A stretch of DNA of 5,660 bases from Bdellovibrionales bacterium. GTDB lineage: Bacteria; Bdellovibrionota; Bdellovibrionia; Bdellovibrionales; UBA1609. The first letter of the stretch is position 1. Each line of letters opens with the position of its first letter. The notes beneath the pieces are model-generated. The model did not search any database and was not told the DNA's origin. It saw nothing but the letters and a program-made list of their open reading frames with translations. This document shows positions 1 through 5,660 of the stretch, piece after piece. The stretch spans positions 1 to 5,660 of the forward strand of contig JAGRAB010000046.1 in the NCBI GenBank assembly GCA_020435085.1. Reading direction: 5' to 3'. The translations under genes were made by a program, and so were the position numbers.

Positions 1-734
1 CTCAAAAATATGTCACCCAAGGACGGAAAAATACTCTTTTGCGGGGTGTATTCATTTGTTTTTTTATTTGCTTGAGTCTCAATAGAATTCACTTCGGCAA
101 GAATATTACCAATATTTCCTTTAATAAGTTTTGTTTGTTCAAGAACATCAATGATTTTCTTTTCATCAAAGGCTTTTTGAGAAATGGCAAGTGTTGCGCT
201 GAGAGCATCGATCTTTGGTTGAAGCCTTGGGTCAATAAAATTTAAAGCATCCAATTGTGTTTTCAAAATACTAACACGAGATTGCCTCTCCCCAAGGCCA
301 AGGCAAGAAACACTGGGTAAGGTTTTATAGGTGATAATTTTTTCTTTACAGGTTTCATTTTCAAAGGCTAATTGGTTAGAAAAATTTATATTTTTAAATT
401 TTGATTTCCCTTGAAATATTGTGGGGCGATCAATAGAGTTGCCAGGGCCACGACAAAGTTGGCAAGTTAACCCACCAATCTTTATATTTTCCGTCGTACA
501 ATCTTTTGAAGCTGGAATAATAATTTTGTGATTTGTAAAATTCACGATGCCTTCAGCACCAAAGATTTGATTAATATTGGTTGTTTCATAACCAGTAATG
601 ATGTCATCATTAAGTGTACATAATTCTTTTTTCTCTACTGTGTTTTTAGTTTCATCATCTTGTGAATAAGAAGGCGCATTTTGAGAACTAAAAATAAGAA
701 AAAACATCGTTATAGAAATTATCTGATTTTTCAT
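1..734 (-). CDS. Partial exported protein of unknown function (C-terminus beyond the left edge)
   Basis: I do not recognise this protein. Reading from the ATG at 734, the frame stays open for 244 codons to the left edge, so the stop codon lies outside the window. The N-terminus looks like a Sec signal peptide: Lys2, a hydrophobic stretch at about residues 5-17, and a plausible signal peptidase I site after S22-Y23-S24. The predicted mature part has six cysteines (C39, C79, C91, C94, C129, C144), with C91 and C94 forming a CxxC. In an exported protein these could form disulfides or bind a metal. Residues about 150-225 are Lys/Glu/Gln/Leu-rich and probably long helices. There is no lipobox, so it is unlikely to be a lipoprotein. 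An in-frame TAA lies two codons before the ATG, so the start cannot be further upstream. There is no clear Shine-Dalgarno sequence. The gene is visibly more AT-rich than ileS. That it is a real gene is fairly sure; its function is unknown. Confidence 0.8.
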   Translation of the reverse strand, partial: MKNQIISITMFFLIFSSQNAPSYSQDDETKNTVEKKELCTLNDDIITGYETTNINQIFGAEGIVNFTNHKIIIPASKDCTTENIKIGGLTCQLCRGPGNSIDRPTIFQGKSKFKNINFSNQLAFENETCKEKIITYKTLPSVSCLGLGERQSRVSILKTQLDALNFIDPRLQPKIDALSATLAISQKAFDEKKIIDVLEQTKLIKGNIGNILAEVNSIETQANKKTNEYTPQKSIFPSLGDIFL

Positions 735-821
735 ATTTTATTATCGACATTCTTGACTAAGACTTTGAGCTTTTAAGATATACGGGTTTGATAAAGGTCT
801 GATACTGGATATAGGTCGAGC
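735..821 (-). other. 87-nt spacer between the TSUP gene and the exported-protein gene
   Basis: This AT-rich gap separates two genes on the same strand. I see no strong sigma70 promoter: a GATAAT sits only a few bases before the ATG at 734, with no good -35 box at 17 nt. It is therefore open whether the downstream gene is co-transcribed with ileS-lspA-TSUP or has its own promoter. The only structure is a small stem-loop at the right-hand end, listed separately. Confidence 0.5.
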
Positions 822-826
822 CTATA
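810..826 (-). terminator. Small stem-loop at the TSUP stop codon; weak terminator candidate
   Basis: TATAGG and CCTATA form a perfect 6-bp stem around a 5-nt loop, and the stem includes the TAG stop codon of the TSUP gene. Only two of the six pairs are G-C and no T-run follows in the direction of transcription. It may slow RNA decay or do nothing; intrinsic termination here is doubtful. Confidence 0.2.
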
Positions 827-1547
827 ATATAAGTACGGCACCACTTATAAAAATAAAAATGCTTACAAGTTTCTCAAATTGATTCTGATCGATTCGAGTA
901 ATAATAATTTTTCCGAATTGCGATCCTATATAAGCGGCACCAAGGAGAATTGGAATATAAAAGGATTGTGACCAATCCATATAACCATTTTTTAAATAGA
1001 TGAAGGCTCTTAAGAGATCTCCACCAAGATCAATACTTGCCGATGTCACAATAAAAGTATCTTTGCTTAAAGAAAGCGTCGAAAGGGCAGCTCCTCTTAA
1101 GGCCCCCCCAGTTCCAACAAGGCCTGTAAAAAAACCTGAGCAAGAACTTAAAAACACTGCAAAAGGCATCTTTGCTTTTAGCTTCTTCAATCGGTTTGAA
1201 AATAGAGTGAGTGAAATAAAAATTAAAGATACACCCAAAAGTTTAATGAGCCAATCAGGTTTGATAATTAAAGTTAATAGTGCTCCAACTCCGGTGAAAA
1301 CGACGGAAGAAATAAAAAAAGTAAAAAATGTCTTTTTTGAAAAAGATTTTCTAAAAAGAACTATTCTGATGATGTTTCCAAAGCAATGCAAAAGTGAGGT
1401 GAGCACCAGGACAAATTTAAAATTTTCAAGGAGAAGCCCGACAGGGACAAAAAACGTAGAGGATCCAAATCCACTGAGCGTTCCCAAAAACTCTGAAGTA
1501 AATGCAACAAGGCCAAGAAGGAAGTCATGAAAATGGAAGGCATCCAT
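822..1547 (-). CDS. TSUP (TauE/SafE) family membrane transporter, putative anion exporter
   Basis: This 241-aa, very hydrophobic protein probably sits in the inner membrane with seven to eight helices (about residues 9-37, 45-65, 75-97, 99-117, 128-160, 165-185, 196-215 and 225-241). It shows the family's internal duplication: a Gly-rich signature in the first half (L21-GTLSGFG near residues 21-28, with Pro35) and its counterpart in the second half (TGLVGTGG, residues 141-148). Family members have been linked to export of sulfite, sulfoacetate or other organosulfur anions and to uptake of related compounds. The substrate cannot be read from this sequence. Length is near the low end for the family, and the protein ends directly in the last hydrophobic segment. 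The ATG at 1547 has an AAGAAGA Shine-Dalgarno-like sequence 7 nt upstream and starts 16 nt after the lspA stop, so co-transcription with ileS-lspA is likely. No sulfur-metabolism gene is visible nearby. The family call is fairly sure; the role is not. Confidence 0.85.
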   Translation of the reverse strand: MDAFHFHDFLLGLVAFTSEFLGTLSGFGSSTFFVPVGLLLENFKFVLVLTSLLHCFGNIIRIVLFRKSFSKKTFFTFFISSVVFTGVGALLTLIIKPDWLIKLLGVSLIFISLTLFSNRLKKLKAKMPFAVFLSSCSGFFTGLVGTGGALRGAALSTLSLSKDTFIVTSASIDLGGDLLRAFIYLKNGYMDWSQSFYIPILLGAAYIGSQFGKIIITRIDQNQFEKLVSIFIFISGAVLIL

Positions 1548-1563
1548 AAAAGAGTCTTCTTAA

Positions 1564-2073
1564 TTAAGCCGTGATTTTTTTTCGAGAATCAAACCATTCT
1601 TTTACAATTTCAAAGAGAATAAACCCAACTCCACAGACGATGGCAATATCTGCAATGTTAAATGCAGGGTAGGTATATAAATTATGGTAGTGAAAATCCA
1701 AGAAGTCGACAACATAACCAAATCGAACGCGGTCGATATAATTACCAATAGCTCCGCCAAAAACTGATGACAATGCAAAAGTTTGAAGCTTATTAGACTC
1801 AGGCGTAGTATGGAGCATCGCTAAAATAATTAACATTACAGTGGGGGGAACAGATAAAAAAAAGATCGACCGAAAAGCCTCGGGAGCCTCTCTTAAAAAT
1901 CCAAAAGCGGCTCCTGGGTTTCTTACATAAGTGAGGTTAAAAATATTTTGCAAAACAGCAACAGATTCTCCTAAGCGAAACTCGGTGTGAATATACATTT
2001 TGACGGCCTGGTCAATGGCGACAATGGCCCCAGAAACAGCGAGTAAAATAAGATATTTCTTTTCTATTTTCAT
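1564..2073 (-). CDS. lspA: Lipoprotein signal peptidase (signal peptidase II)
   Basis: LspA is an inner-membrane aspartyl protease that removes the signal peptide from prolipoproteins after Lgt has attached diacylglycerol to the lipobox cysteine. All family signatures are present in the 169-aa product: DQAVK (residues 21-25), FNLTYVRNPGAAFGFL (45-60), GGAIGNYIDR with catalytic Asp114, VVDFLDF (121-127), and FNIAD with catalytic Asp142. Four hydrophobic segments are visible at about 7-28, 68-87, 96-113 and 138-157, as expected. I place the start at 2073, not at the upstream in-frame ATG at 2091. The 2073 ATG forms the classic ATGA overlap with the ileS stop codon and has AAAGG 7 nt upstream (2081-2085). 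The first catalytic-domain motifs also align without the extra six residues. The overlap suggests translational coupling to ileS. The ileS-lspA order is also found in E. coli. No key residue is missing. Confidence 0.97.
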   Translation of the reverse strand: MKIEKKYLILLAVSGAIVAIDQAVKMYIHTEFRLGESVAVLQNIFNLTYVRNPGAAFGFLREAPEAFRSIFFLSVPPTVMLIILAMLHTTPESNKLQTFALSSVFGGAIGNYIDRVRFGYVVDFLDFHYHNLYTYPAFNIADIAIVCGVGFILFEIVKEWFDSRKKITA

Positions 2074-4856
2074 TGGAATGCCTTTACACATTTAGGGCAA
2101 ATACCAGGAAGCTCTGAAGACGTGCTGATTTCTTCACTGTAATGCCAACATCGAACACATTTTTCACCTTTAGCCTTAATGGCTTCAATTTTTAATTCAC
2201 TCCCTTTAATGATCTCAATTGCAGAAACAATAAAAAGCTCTTTTAAATGAGATTGATAAGCCTCTAAAACTTTAAAAGTCTTCTCGGGAGCAGTAATTTT
2301 TACGAGAGCATCAAGGCTTGAGCCAATAACTTTTTGTCTTCGAAGGTCTTCTAAAACTTTAGATACAGAAGATCGAATCTCAAGTAAAACGTCAAATTTT
2401 TCGACCAATGAATCATTTTTCCAATTTGAATTCACAGGTAAAAAGGGCTCCATAAAAATCGACTCTTTGGATTTTCCAATAAAATATTCATAGGCTTCTT
2501 CAGAGAGAAATGATGTCAATGGAGCCATAAAACGAGTGAGGTGATTCACTAAATGAAAAATCACAGTTTGAGAGGCGCGTCTTTCTGGGCCGTCTTGCTT
2601 CCAGGTGTAAAGTCGGTCTTTTAAAATATCTAAATAAGTGGCTGATAAATCAACAACAAAAAAGTTATTGAGAGCATGAAAGACTTTAAAGAATTGATAG
2701 TTTTCATAAGACTCCCAACACTTTTCAGTGAGTTGGTTCAAGCGGATAAGAGCCCACTGATCGAGTTCTGGCATTTGTGAGAACTCCACCATATCTTTTT
2801 GTGGGTCAAAATCATTTAAGTTACCCAGCATAAAGCGAAAAGTATTACGAAACCTACGGTAAGCCTCATTCATTCGCTTGAGCATTTCATCACCAGCGGT
2901 GACATCTTGGCCATAGTCTTCATGGGCCACCCAAAGCCGTAATATCTCAGCACCACTTTGTTTGATAACATCGGCGGGGTCCATTCCATTGCCTAATGAC
3001 TTCGACATTTTTTTGCCTTGGGCATCGTTCACGAACCCGTGTGTCACAAGGGCTTCAAAAGGAGGCTCACCAGTGGCAGCGATGGAAGAGGTCAAACTTG
3101 TTTGAAACCAACCCCGGTGTTGATCACTACCTTCTAAATAAATATCCGCAGGAAATTTTTGATCGGGATTTTTACGTTGAACAGCGGCATGACAAACCCC
3201 GCTGTCAAACCAAACATCTAAAATATCTGTGCCTTTTTTGAAGTTTTGACTGCCACACTGAGAGCATTTGCGATTGCCAGCAAGCTCTTTATCATCAGTG
3301 GTAAAATAAGCTTCAATACCTTTACCTGATTTTTCCATTTTATCTGCCACAGAGTTTAAAAACTCAGATGTCATGAGAGCTTCACCACAGTCTTGGCAAT
3401 AAAGGACGGGGATTGGAACTCCCCAAGCACGCTGCCTTGAAATACACCAGTCAGGACTATTAGAAATCATGGCTCGCATCCGCTGTTGACCCCAGTTAGG
3501 AACAAAGCGAATTTTTGATTCTACAAGCTCCAAGGTTTTTTTGCGCACATTGTAGTTGTCATCATCCATGCGAATAAACCATTGGGGTGTCGCTCTAAAA
3601 ATTAATGGAGCTTTTGAGCGAGGGCCGTGAGGGTAACTGTGTTTAATAAACTTTAAGCCCATGAGGTGCCCTGATTGATCGAGTTTTTGACCAATAATTT
3701 TATTGGCATCCCAAATTAATGTACCCTTTAAAAAATCAACGTCTTCGGTGAATTTGCCCTCACCATCAACCGGGCTATACACAGGCAAGTCATATTTTAT
3801 ACCAACATTGTAATCGTCAATCCCGTGGCCTGGAGCGGTGTGTACGCAACCAGTCCCCGCCTCGGTGGTGACGTGATCCCCAAGAATAACTAAGGAGTCG
3901 CGATCCAAAAAAGGATGTCTCGCTTTCATGCCCTCAAGCTCTGAACCTTTAAAAGTTTTTAATTCTGTTAAAGTGACCTTTGTATCTTCTTCGACTTTTT
4001 CTTTGAGTTCTTTTGCAATGATGATGTTGTCTGTGCCTGTGGAGTAAAGGCCATATTCAAAATCTTTATTAAGACAAATTCCAAAGTTTGCAGGGAGTGT
4101 CCATGGAGTGGTTGTCCAAATCACGAAAGCGGTTTTTTGTTTGGGGTTTCCAATTTTATCGAGACCATCTTCAATAAAAAACTTCACATAGATCGAAGGG
4201 CTTTTATGATCTTGGTATTCCACTTCGGCTGCGGCTAGGGCTGTTTGAAGAGTGGTATCCCAGTAGACGGGCTTTTCACCACGGTATAAGACACCGTTGT
4301 CTAGAATTTTTCCAAGTAATCGGACTTCTTCAGCTTCATAATCTGGTTGTAATGTGAGCCATGGGGCAGACCAGCGCGCGATCACACCTAATCGGATAAA
4401 CTGTTCTTTTTGCCGTTCCACCCATTTATTGGCTTCTTTGCGGCATTCATCTCGCACTTGAGTGTCAGTCATGGATTTGCGTTTTTCTCCTAAGCGAGAG
4501 GTCACCTTGAGCTCAATCGGGAGGCCGTGACAGTCCCAGCCAGGAATAAATGGAGCTCGGTAATTCATCATATTGCGAGACTTGATGACCATGTCTTTTA
4601 ACACTTTATTGAGAACGTGGCCTAAATGGAGGTCGCCATTGGCGTAAGGTGGGCCATCGGGCATACAAAAATCCCCACGCTCTTTATTTGCATCGATCAT
4701 TTTTTCGTGAATTTGATTGTCTGTCCAAAACCGAATGCGTTTAAGCTCGTTTTCCGCCATATTCGCTTTCATTGGAAAATCGGTTTTTGGTAACAGAATT
4801 GTTTCTTTATATTTATCGCTTAAATCAGACACATTAAGGGCCCTTTTGAATTCCAT
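2070..4856 (-). CDS. ileS: Isoleucyl-tRNA synthetase
   Basis: This cytoplasmic enzyme joins isoleucine to tRNA-Ile using ATP and edits mischarged valine. The 928-aa length matches the bacterial form (E. coli IleS is 938 aa). Landmarks in order: DGPPYANG (67-74) and HLGH (77-80), the HIGH signature of class I synthetases; GWDCHGLPIE (106-115); the CP1 editing domain with WTTTPWTLPAN (247-257) and GTGCVHTAPGHGIDDY (334-349), which carries the editing aspartate; WCISRQRAWG (470-479); DVWFDSG (547-553); and the KMSKS loop at 616-620. A tRNA-binding helical domain follows. The C-terminal zinc finger uses C900, C903, C920 and C923, typical of the bacterial (type 1) form. A second Cys pair set (C487/C490 and C531/C534) suggests another zinc site that E. 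coli lacks. The ATG at 4856 has AAGAAG 8 nt upstream and puts about 12 extra residues before the segment that aligns with the E. coli N-terminus. The gene heads the ileS-lspA-TSUP operon. Confidence 0.99.
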   Translation of the reverse strand: MEFKRALNVSDLSDKYKETILLPKTDFPMKANMAENELKRIRFWTDNQIHEKMIDANKERGDFCMPDGPPYANGDLHLGHVLNKVLKDMVIKSRNMMNYRAPFIPGWDCHGLPIELKVTSRLGEKRKSMTDTQVRDECRKEANKWVERQKEQFIRLGVIARWSAPWLTLQPDYEAEEVRLLGKILDNGVLYRGEKPVYWDTTLQTALAAAEVEYQDHKSPSIYVKFFIEDGLDKIGNPKQKTAFVIWTTTPWTLPANFGICLNKDFEYGLYSTGTDNIIIAKELKEKVEEDTKVTLTELKTFKGSELEGMKARHPFLDRDSLVILGDHVTTEAGTGCVHTAPGHGIDDYNVGIKYDLPVYSPVDGEGKFTEDVDFLKGTLIWDANKIIGQKLDQSGHLMGLKFIKHSYPHGPRSKAPLIFRATPQWFIRMDDDNYNVRKKTLELVESKIRFVPNWGQQRMRAMISNSPDWCISRQRAWGVPIPVLYCQDCGEALMTSEFLNSVADKMEKSGKGIEAYFTTDDKELAGNRKCSQCGSQNFKKGTDILDVWFDSGVCHAAVQRKNPDQKFPADIYLEGSDQHRGWFQTSLTSSIAATGEPPFEALVTHGFVNDAQGKKMSKSLGNGMDPADVIKQSGAEILRLWVAHEDYGQDVTAGDEMLKRMNEAYRRFRNTFRFMLGNLNDFDPQKDMVEFSQMPELDQWALIRLNQLTEKCWESYENYQFFKVFHALNNFFVVDLSATYLDILKDRLYTWKQDGPERRASQTVIFHLVNHLTRFMAPLTSFLSEEAYEYFIGKSKESIFMEPFLPVNSNWKNDSLVEKFDVLLEIRSSVSKVLEDLRRQKVIGSSLDALVKITAPEKTFKVLEAYQSHLKELFIVSAIEIIKGSELKIEAIKAKGEKCVRCWHYSEEISTSSELPGICPKCVKAFQ
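2081..2085 (-). promoter_or_regulatory. lspA ribosome binding site inside the end of ileS
   Basis: AAAGG lies 7 nt before the ATG at 2073 and within the last codons of ileS. It decides between two in-frame starts: the ATG at 2091 lacks a comparable signal, whereas 2073 has this site plus a 4-nt ATGA overlap with the ileS stop. Confidence 0.65.
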
Positions 4857-4864
4857 TTTTTATG

Positions 4865-4870
4865 CTTCTT
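4865..4870 (-). promoter_or_regulatory. ileS ribosome binding site
   Basis: AAGAAG lies 8 nt before the ATG at 4856. The same hexamer precedes the TSUP start, so it appears to be a usable Shine-Dalgarno variant here. It supports 4856 over the internal Met29 as the start. Confidence 0.45.
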
Positions 4871-4871
4871 G

Positions 4872-4900
4872 ACACTATGGAAGGGGCTCCTCGAAGTCAA
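4872..4900 (-). promoter_or_regulatory. Candidate sigma70 promoter for the ileS operon
   Basis: On the minus strand, TTGACT (4895-4900, 5/6 to the -35 consensus) is followed after 17 nt by TAGTGT (4872-4877, a poor 3/6 match to -10). Shifted -10 readings such as CATAGT with 15-nt spacing are also possible. If real, the transcript would start very close to the AAGAAG ribosome binding site. That leaves almost no leader and no room for a T-box or attenuator. The -35 box directly abuts the T-rich tail of the stem at 4903-4925. Confidence 0.35.
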
Positions 4901-4925
4901 GAAAAGCCAGTTTTATGAAGGCTTT
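4898..4925 (-). terminator. Weak intrinsic terminator candidate after the 209-aa gene
   Basis: On the minus strand, AAAGCC and GGCTTT form a 6-bp stem (4920-4925 with 4903-4908) around an 11-nt loop, followed by TTCTT. Position and orientation suit termination of the upstream hypothetical gene before ileS. The stem is short with three G-C pairs and the T-run is interrupted, so efficiency would be low. Confidence 0.3.
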
Positions 4926-4940
4926 ATTGAATAATACTCC

Positions 4941-4984
4941 ATTCCGTATTCTGAATACTGTTAACTATAGACGGAATACGGAAT
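4941..4984. repeat. Inverted and tandem repeat cluster between the 209-aa gene and ileS
   Basis: ATTCCGTATTC (4941-4951) and GAATACGGAAT (4974-4984) are perfect 11-bp inverted repeats separated by 22 bp. Inside the left arm and spacer, GTATTC-T-GAATAC (4946-4958) is a second, tight palindrome. The right arm lies in a tandem duplication of ACGGAAT (4971-4977 and 4978-4984). The hexamer GTATTC/GAATAC therefore occurs three times in 34 bp. No T-run follows on the minus strand, so it does not look like an intrinsic terminator. It could be an operator with several half-sites, an RNA hairpin with alternative pairings, or the remnant of a short intergenic repeat. Confidence 0.75.
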
Positions 4985-4992
4985 AAATAAAA

Positions 4993-5622
4993 CTAAGAGG
5001 GAATCAAATCTTTCACGCGTTCAAACCCAACGGTGATGAGCATGCGAAGGGCCTCGGTATCAGAGCTTAAGTTTAAGCCCATGCGAAGAGATTGAACCCT
5101 TTGCAGACTCAAGGCATCGAGAGGGGGTAGGGGAGCTACGGCCTTAGGGGCCTGAACATCTCCACCCGCCCTAAGGCTTCTTTTATCAAATTCAGAAGTC
5201 TCAAGGCGAGGGAGAGGTTGTTTTGACGTGGGTGTGGGCGATACAGCTGGGCTCTGATTTTTAAAGAAAGTCCGAACATCAGAAGGCGTAGGAGCGACCA
5301 TGTGAGGGGGCGGTGTCTTCTTCTCTTCGGGGTCAGTAAACTCATTGAGTCCAGCGGCAAGTGTTTTTAATTCTTTTTTAAATTGTTCTCCAGACACGGG
5401 GTTTGACGAAACATTCATTTCAACAGAGTGATTTTTTTCATAAAAGTGAGAAACACCTTCTTGCTGACGTCGTTGAAAGCTGAGGTAAAGTCCAACAAGC
5501 GAATCGGAGTTCGTAGCTGCGCGACGAACTTCTGGGCCTTGGGATTTTATCCATTCATACGCATCGGCCAGCGTTTCTTTTGTATAAGCCTGAGGAGGCA
5601 GTCCATTATTTCCCATTGTCAT
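4993..5622 (-). CDS. Conserved-looking hypothetical protein with a possible C-terminal ribbon-helix-helix segment
   Basis: I cannot name this 209-aa soluble protein. Residues about 14-55 form an amphipathic helical region (YTKETLADAYEWIKSQ..., then SLVGLYLSFQRR). Residues about 100-168 are a low-complexity linker rich in Pro, Ser and Thr (PPP at 104-106, PTP, SPTPTS, PLPPLD). Residues about 168-205 read like a ribbon-helix-helix unit: a short strand near LDALSL, a helix near QRVQSLRMGL, then NLSSDTEALRMLITVGFERV as the second helix. That suggests DNA binding or dimerisation, but this rests on pattern alone. There is no signal peptide or membrane segment. The layout recalls hypothetical proteins of Bdellovibrio, from memory only. 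The ATG at 5622 has a pyrimidine tract instead of a Shine-Dalgarno sequence before it, and a second ATG is at 5616. No in-frame stop occurs between 5622 and the right edge, so the true start may lie outside the window. Confidence 0.75.
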   Translation of the reverse strand: MTMGNNGLPPQAYTKETLADAYEWIKSQGPEVRRAATNSDSLVGLYLSFQRRQQEGVSHFYEKNHSVEMNVSSNPVSGEQFKKELKTLAAGLNEFTDPEEKKTPPPHMVAPTPSDVRTFFKNQSPAVSPTPTSKQPLPRLETSEFDKRSLRAGGDVQAPKAVAPLPPLDALSLQRVQSLRMGLNLSSDTEALRMLITVGFERVKDLIPS

Positions 5623-5660
5623 AGAGGAAAAAAATCTAATGGGACTTGAAAAGGACTTCA

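Noticed and set aside
39..245. 68-aa plus-strand open frame
   Set aside because: It lies opposite the exported-protein gene, which has a signal peptide and a consistent 244-codon frame; no ribosome binding site or family was seen.
735..760. Promoter with GATAAT just before the ATG at 734
   Set aside because: No acceptable -35 box at the right distance, and the start point would fall on or after the start codon.
1000..1530. 176-aa plus-strand open frame
   Set aside because: It is fully antisense to the TSUP gene. Its Lys/Pro/Arg-rich composition is what the complement of a hydrophobic membrane protein gives, and it has no recognisable domain.
2996..3241. 81-aa plus-strand open frame
   Set aside because: Antisense to the conserved catalytic part of ileS; a shadow.
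4941..4984. CRISPR-like or insertion-sequence terminal repeat
   Set aside because: Only one cluster, with no repeat-spacer periodicity, no transposase and no flanking target duplication in the window.
4857..4992. T-box riboswitch or small RNA upstream of ileS
   Set aside because: No T-box sequence or specifier-loop architecture was seen, and the region is short. The repeats present are explained by simple inverted and tandem copies.
5136..5360. 74-aa minus-strand open frame
   Set aside because: Overlaps the 209-aa gene in another frame within its low-complexity Pro-rich linker, where alternative frames stay open by composition.
5428..5649. 73-aa plus-strand open frame
   Set aside because: Antisense to the N-terminal part of the 209-aa gene; no supporting motif.

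Overview
The window looks like an ordinary piece of a moderately AT-rich Gram-negative chromosome. All five supported genes lie on the minus strand. The best guess for the organism is a Bdellovibrio-like bacterium (Bdellovibrionota). The gene upstream of ileS reminds me of conserved hypothetical proteins from that group, and the ileS-lspA pair and lipoprotein processing fit a diderm. This assignment is recollection plus inference; no marker in the window proves it.

In the direction of transcription (right to left), the layout is as follows. (1) At 5622-4993 is a 209-aa hypothetical protein with an N-terminal helical segment, a proline-rich linker and a C-terminal segment resembling a ribbon-helix-helix fold. 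Its reading frame stays open to the right window edge, so the start is provisional. (2) At 4992-4857 is a 136-bp intergenic region. It holds a striking inverted and tandem repeat cluster (4941-4984), a weak terminator-like stem (4903-4925) and a possible ileS promoter (4872-4900). (3) At 4856-2070 is ileS, a complete class I isoleucyl-tRNA synthetase. (4) At 2073-1564 is lspA, signal peptidase II, overlapping the ileS stop codon by 4 nt. (5) At 1547-822 is a TSUP (TauE/SafE-like) membrane protein, 16 nt after lspA. (6) At 734 to beyond the left edge is the first part of an exported, cysteine-containing protein of unknown function.

ileS, lspA and the TSUP gene are packed like one operon (4-nt overlap, then a 16-nt gap). 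IleS charges tRNA-Ile and LspA removes lipoprotein signal peptides. They share no pathway, but the ileS-lspA pairing is known from other proteobacteria, including E. coli. The TSUP transporter is probably a lineage-specific passenger. The exported protein follows after an 87-nt gap and may have its own promoter.

I found no mobile element, CRISPR array, RNA gene or phage feature, and no convincing new multi-gene system. The items most worth a second look are the repeat cluster upstream of ileS, the possible DNA-binding domain encoded beside it, and the unrecognised exported protein at the left edge.
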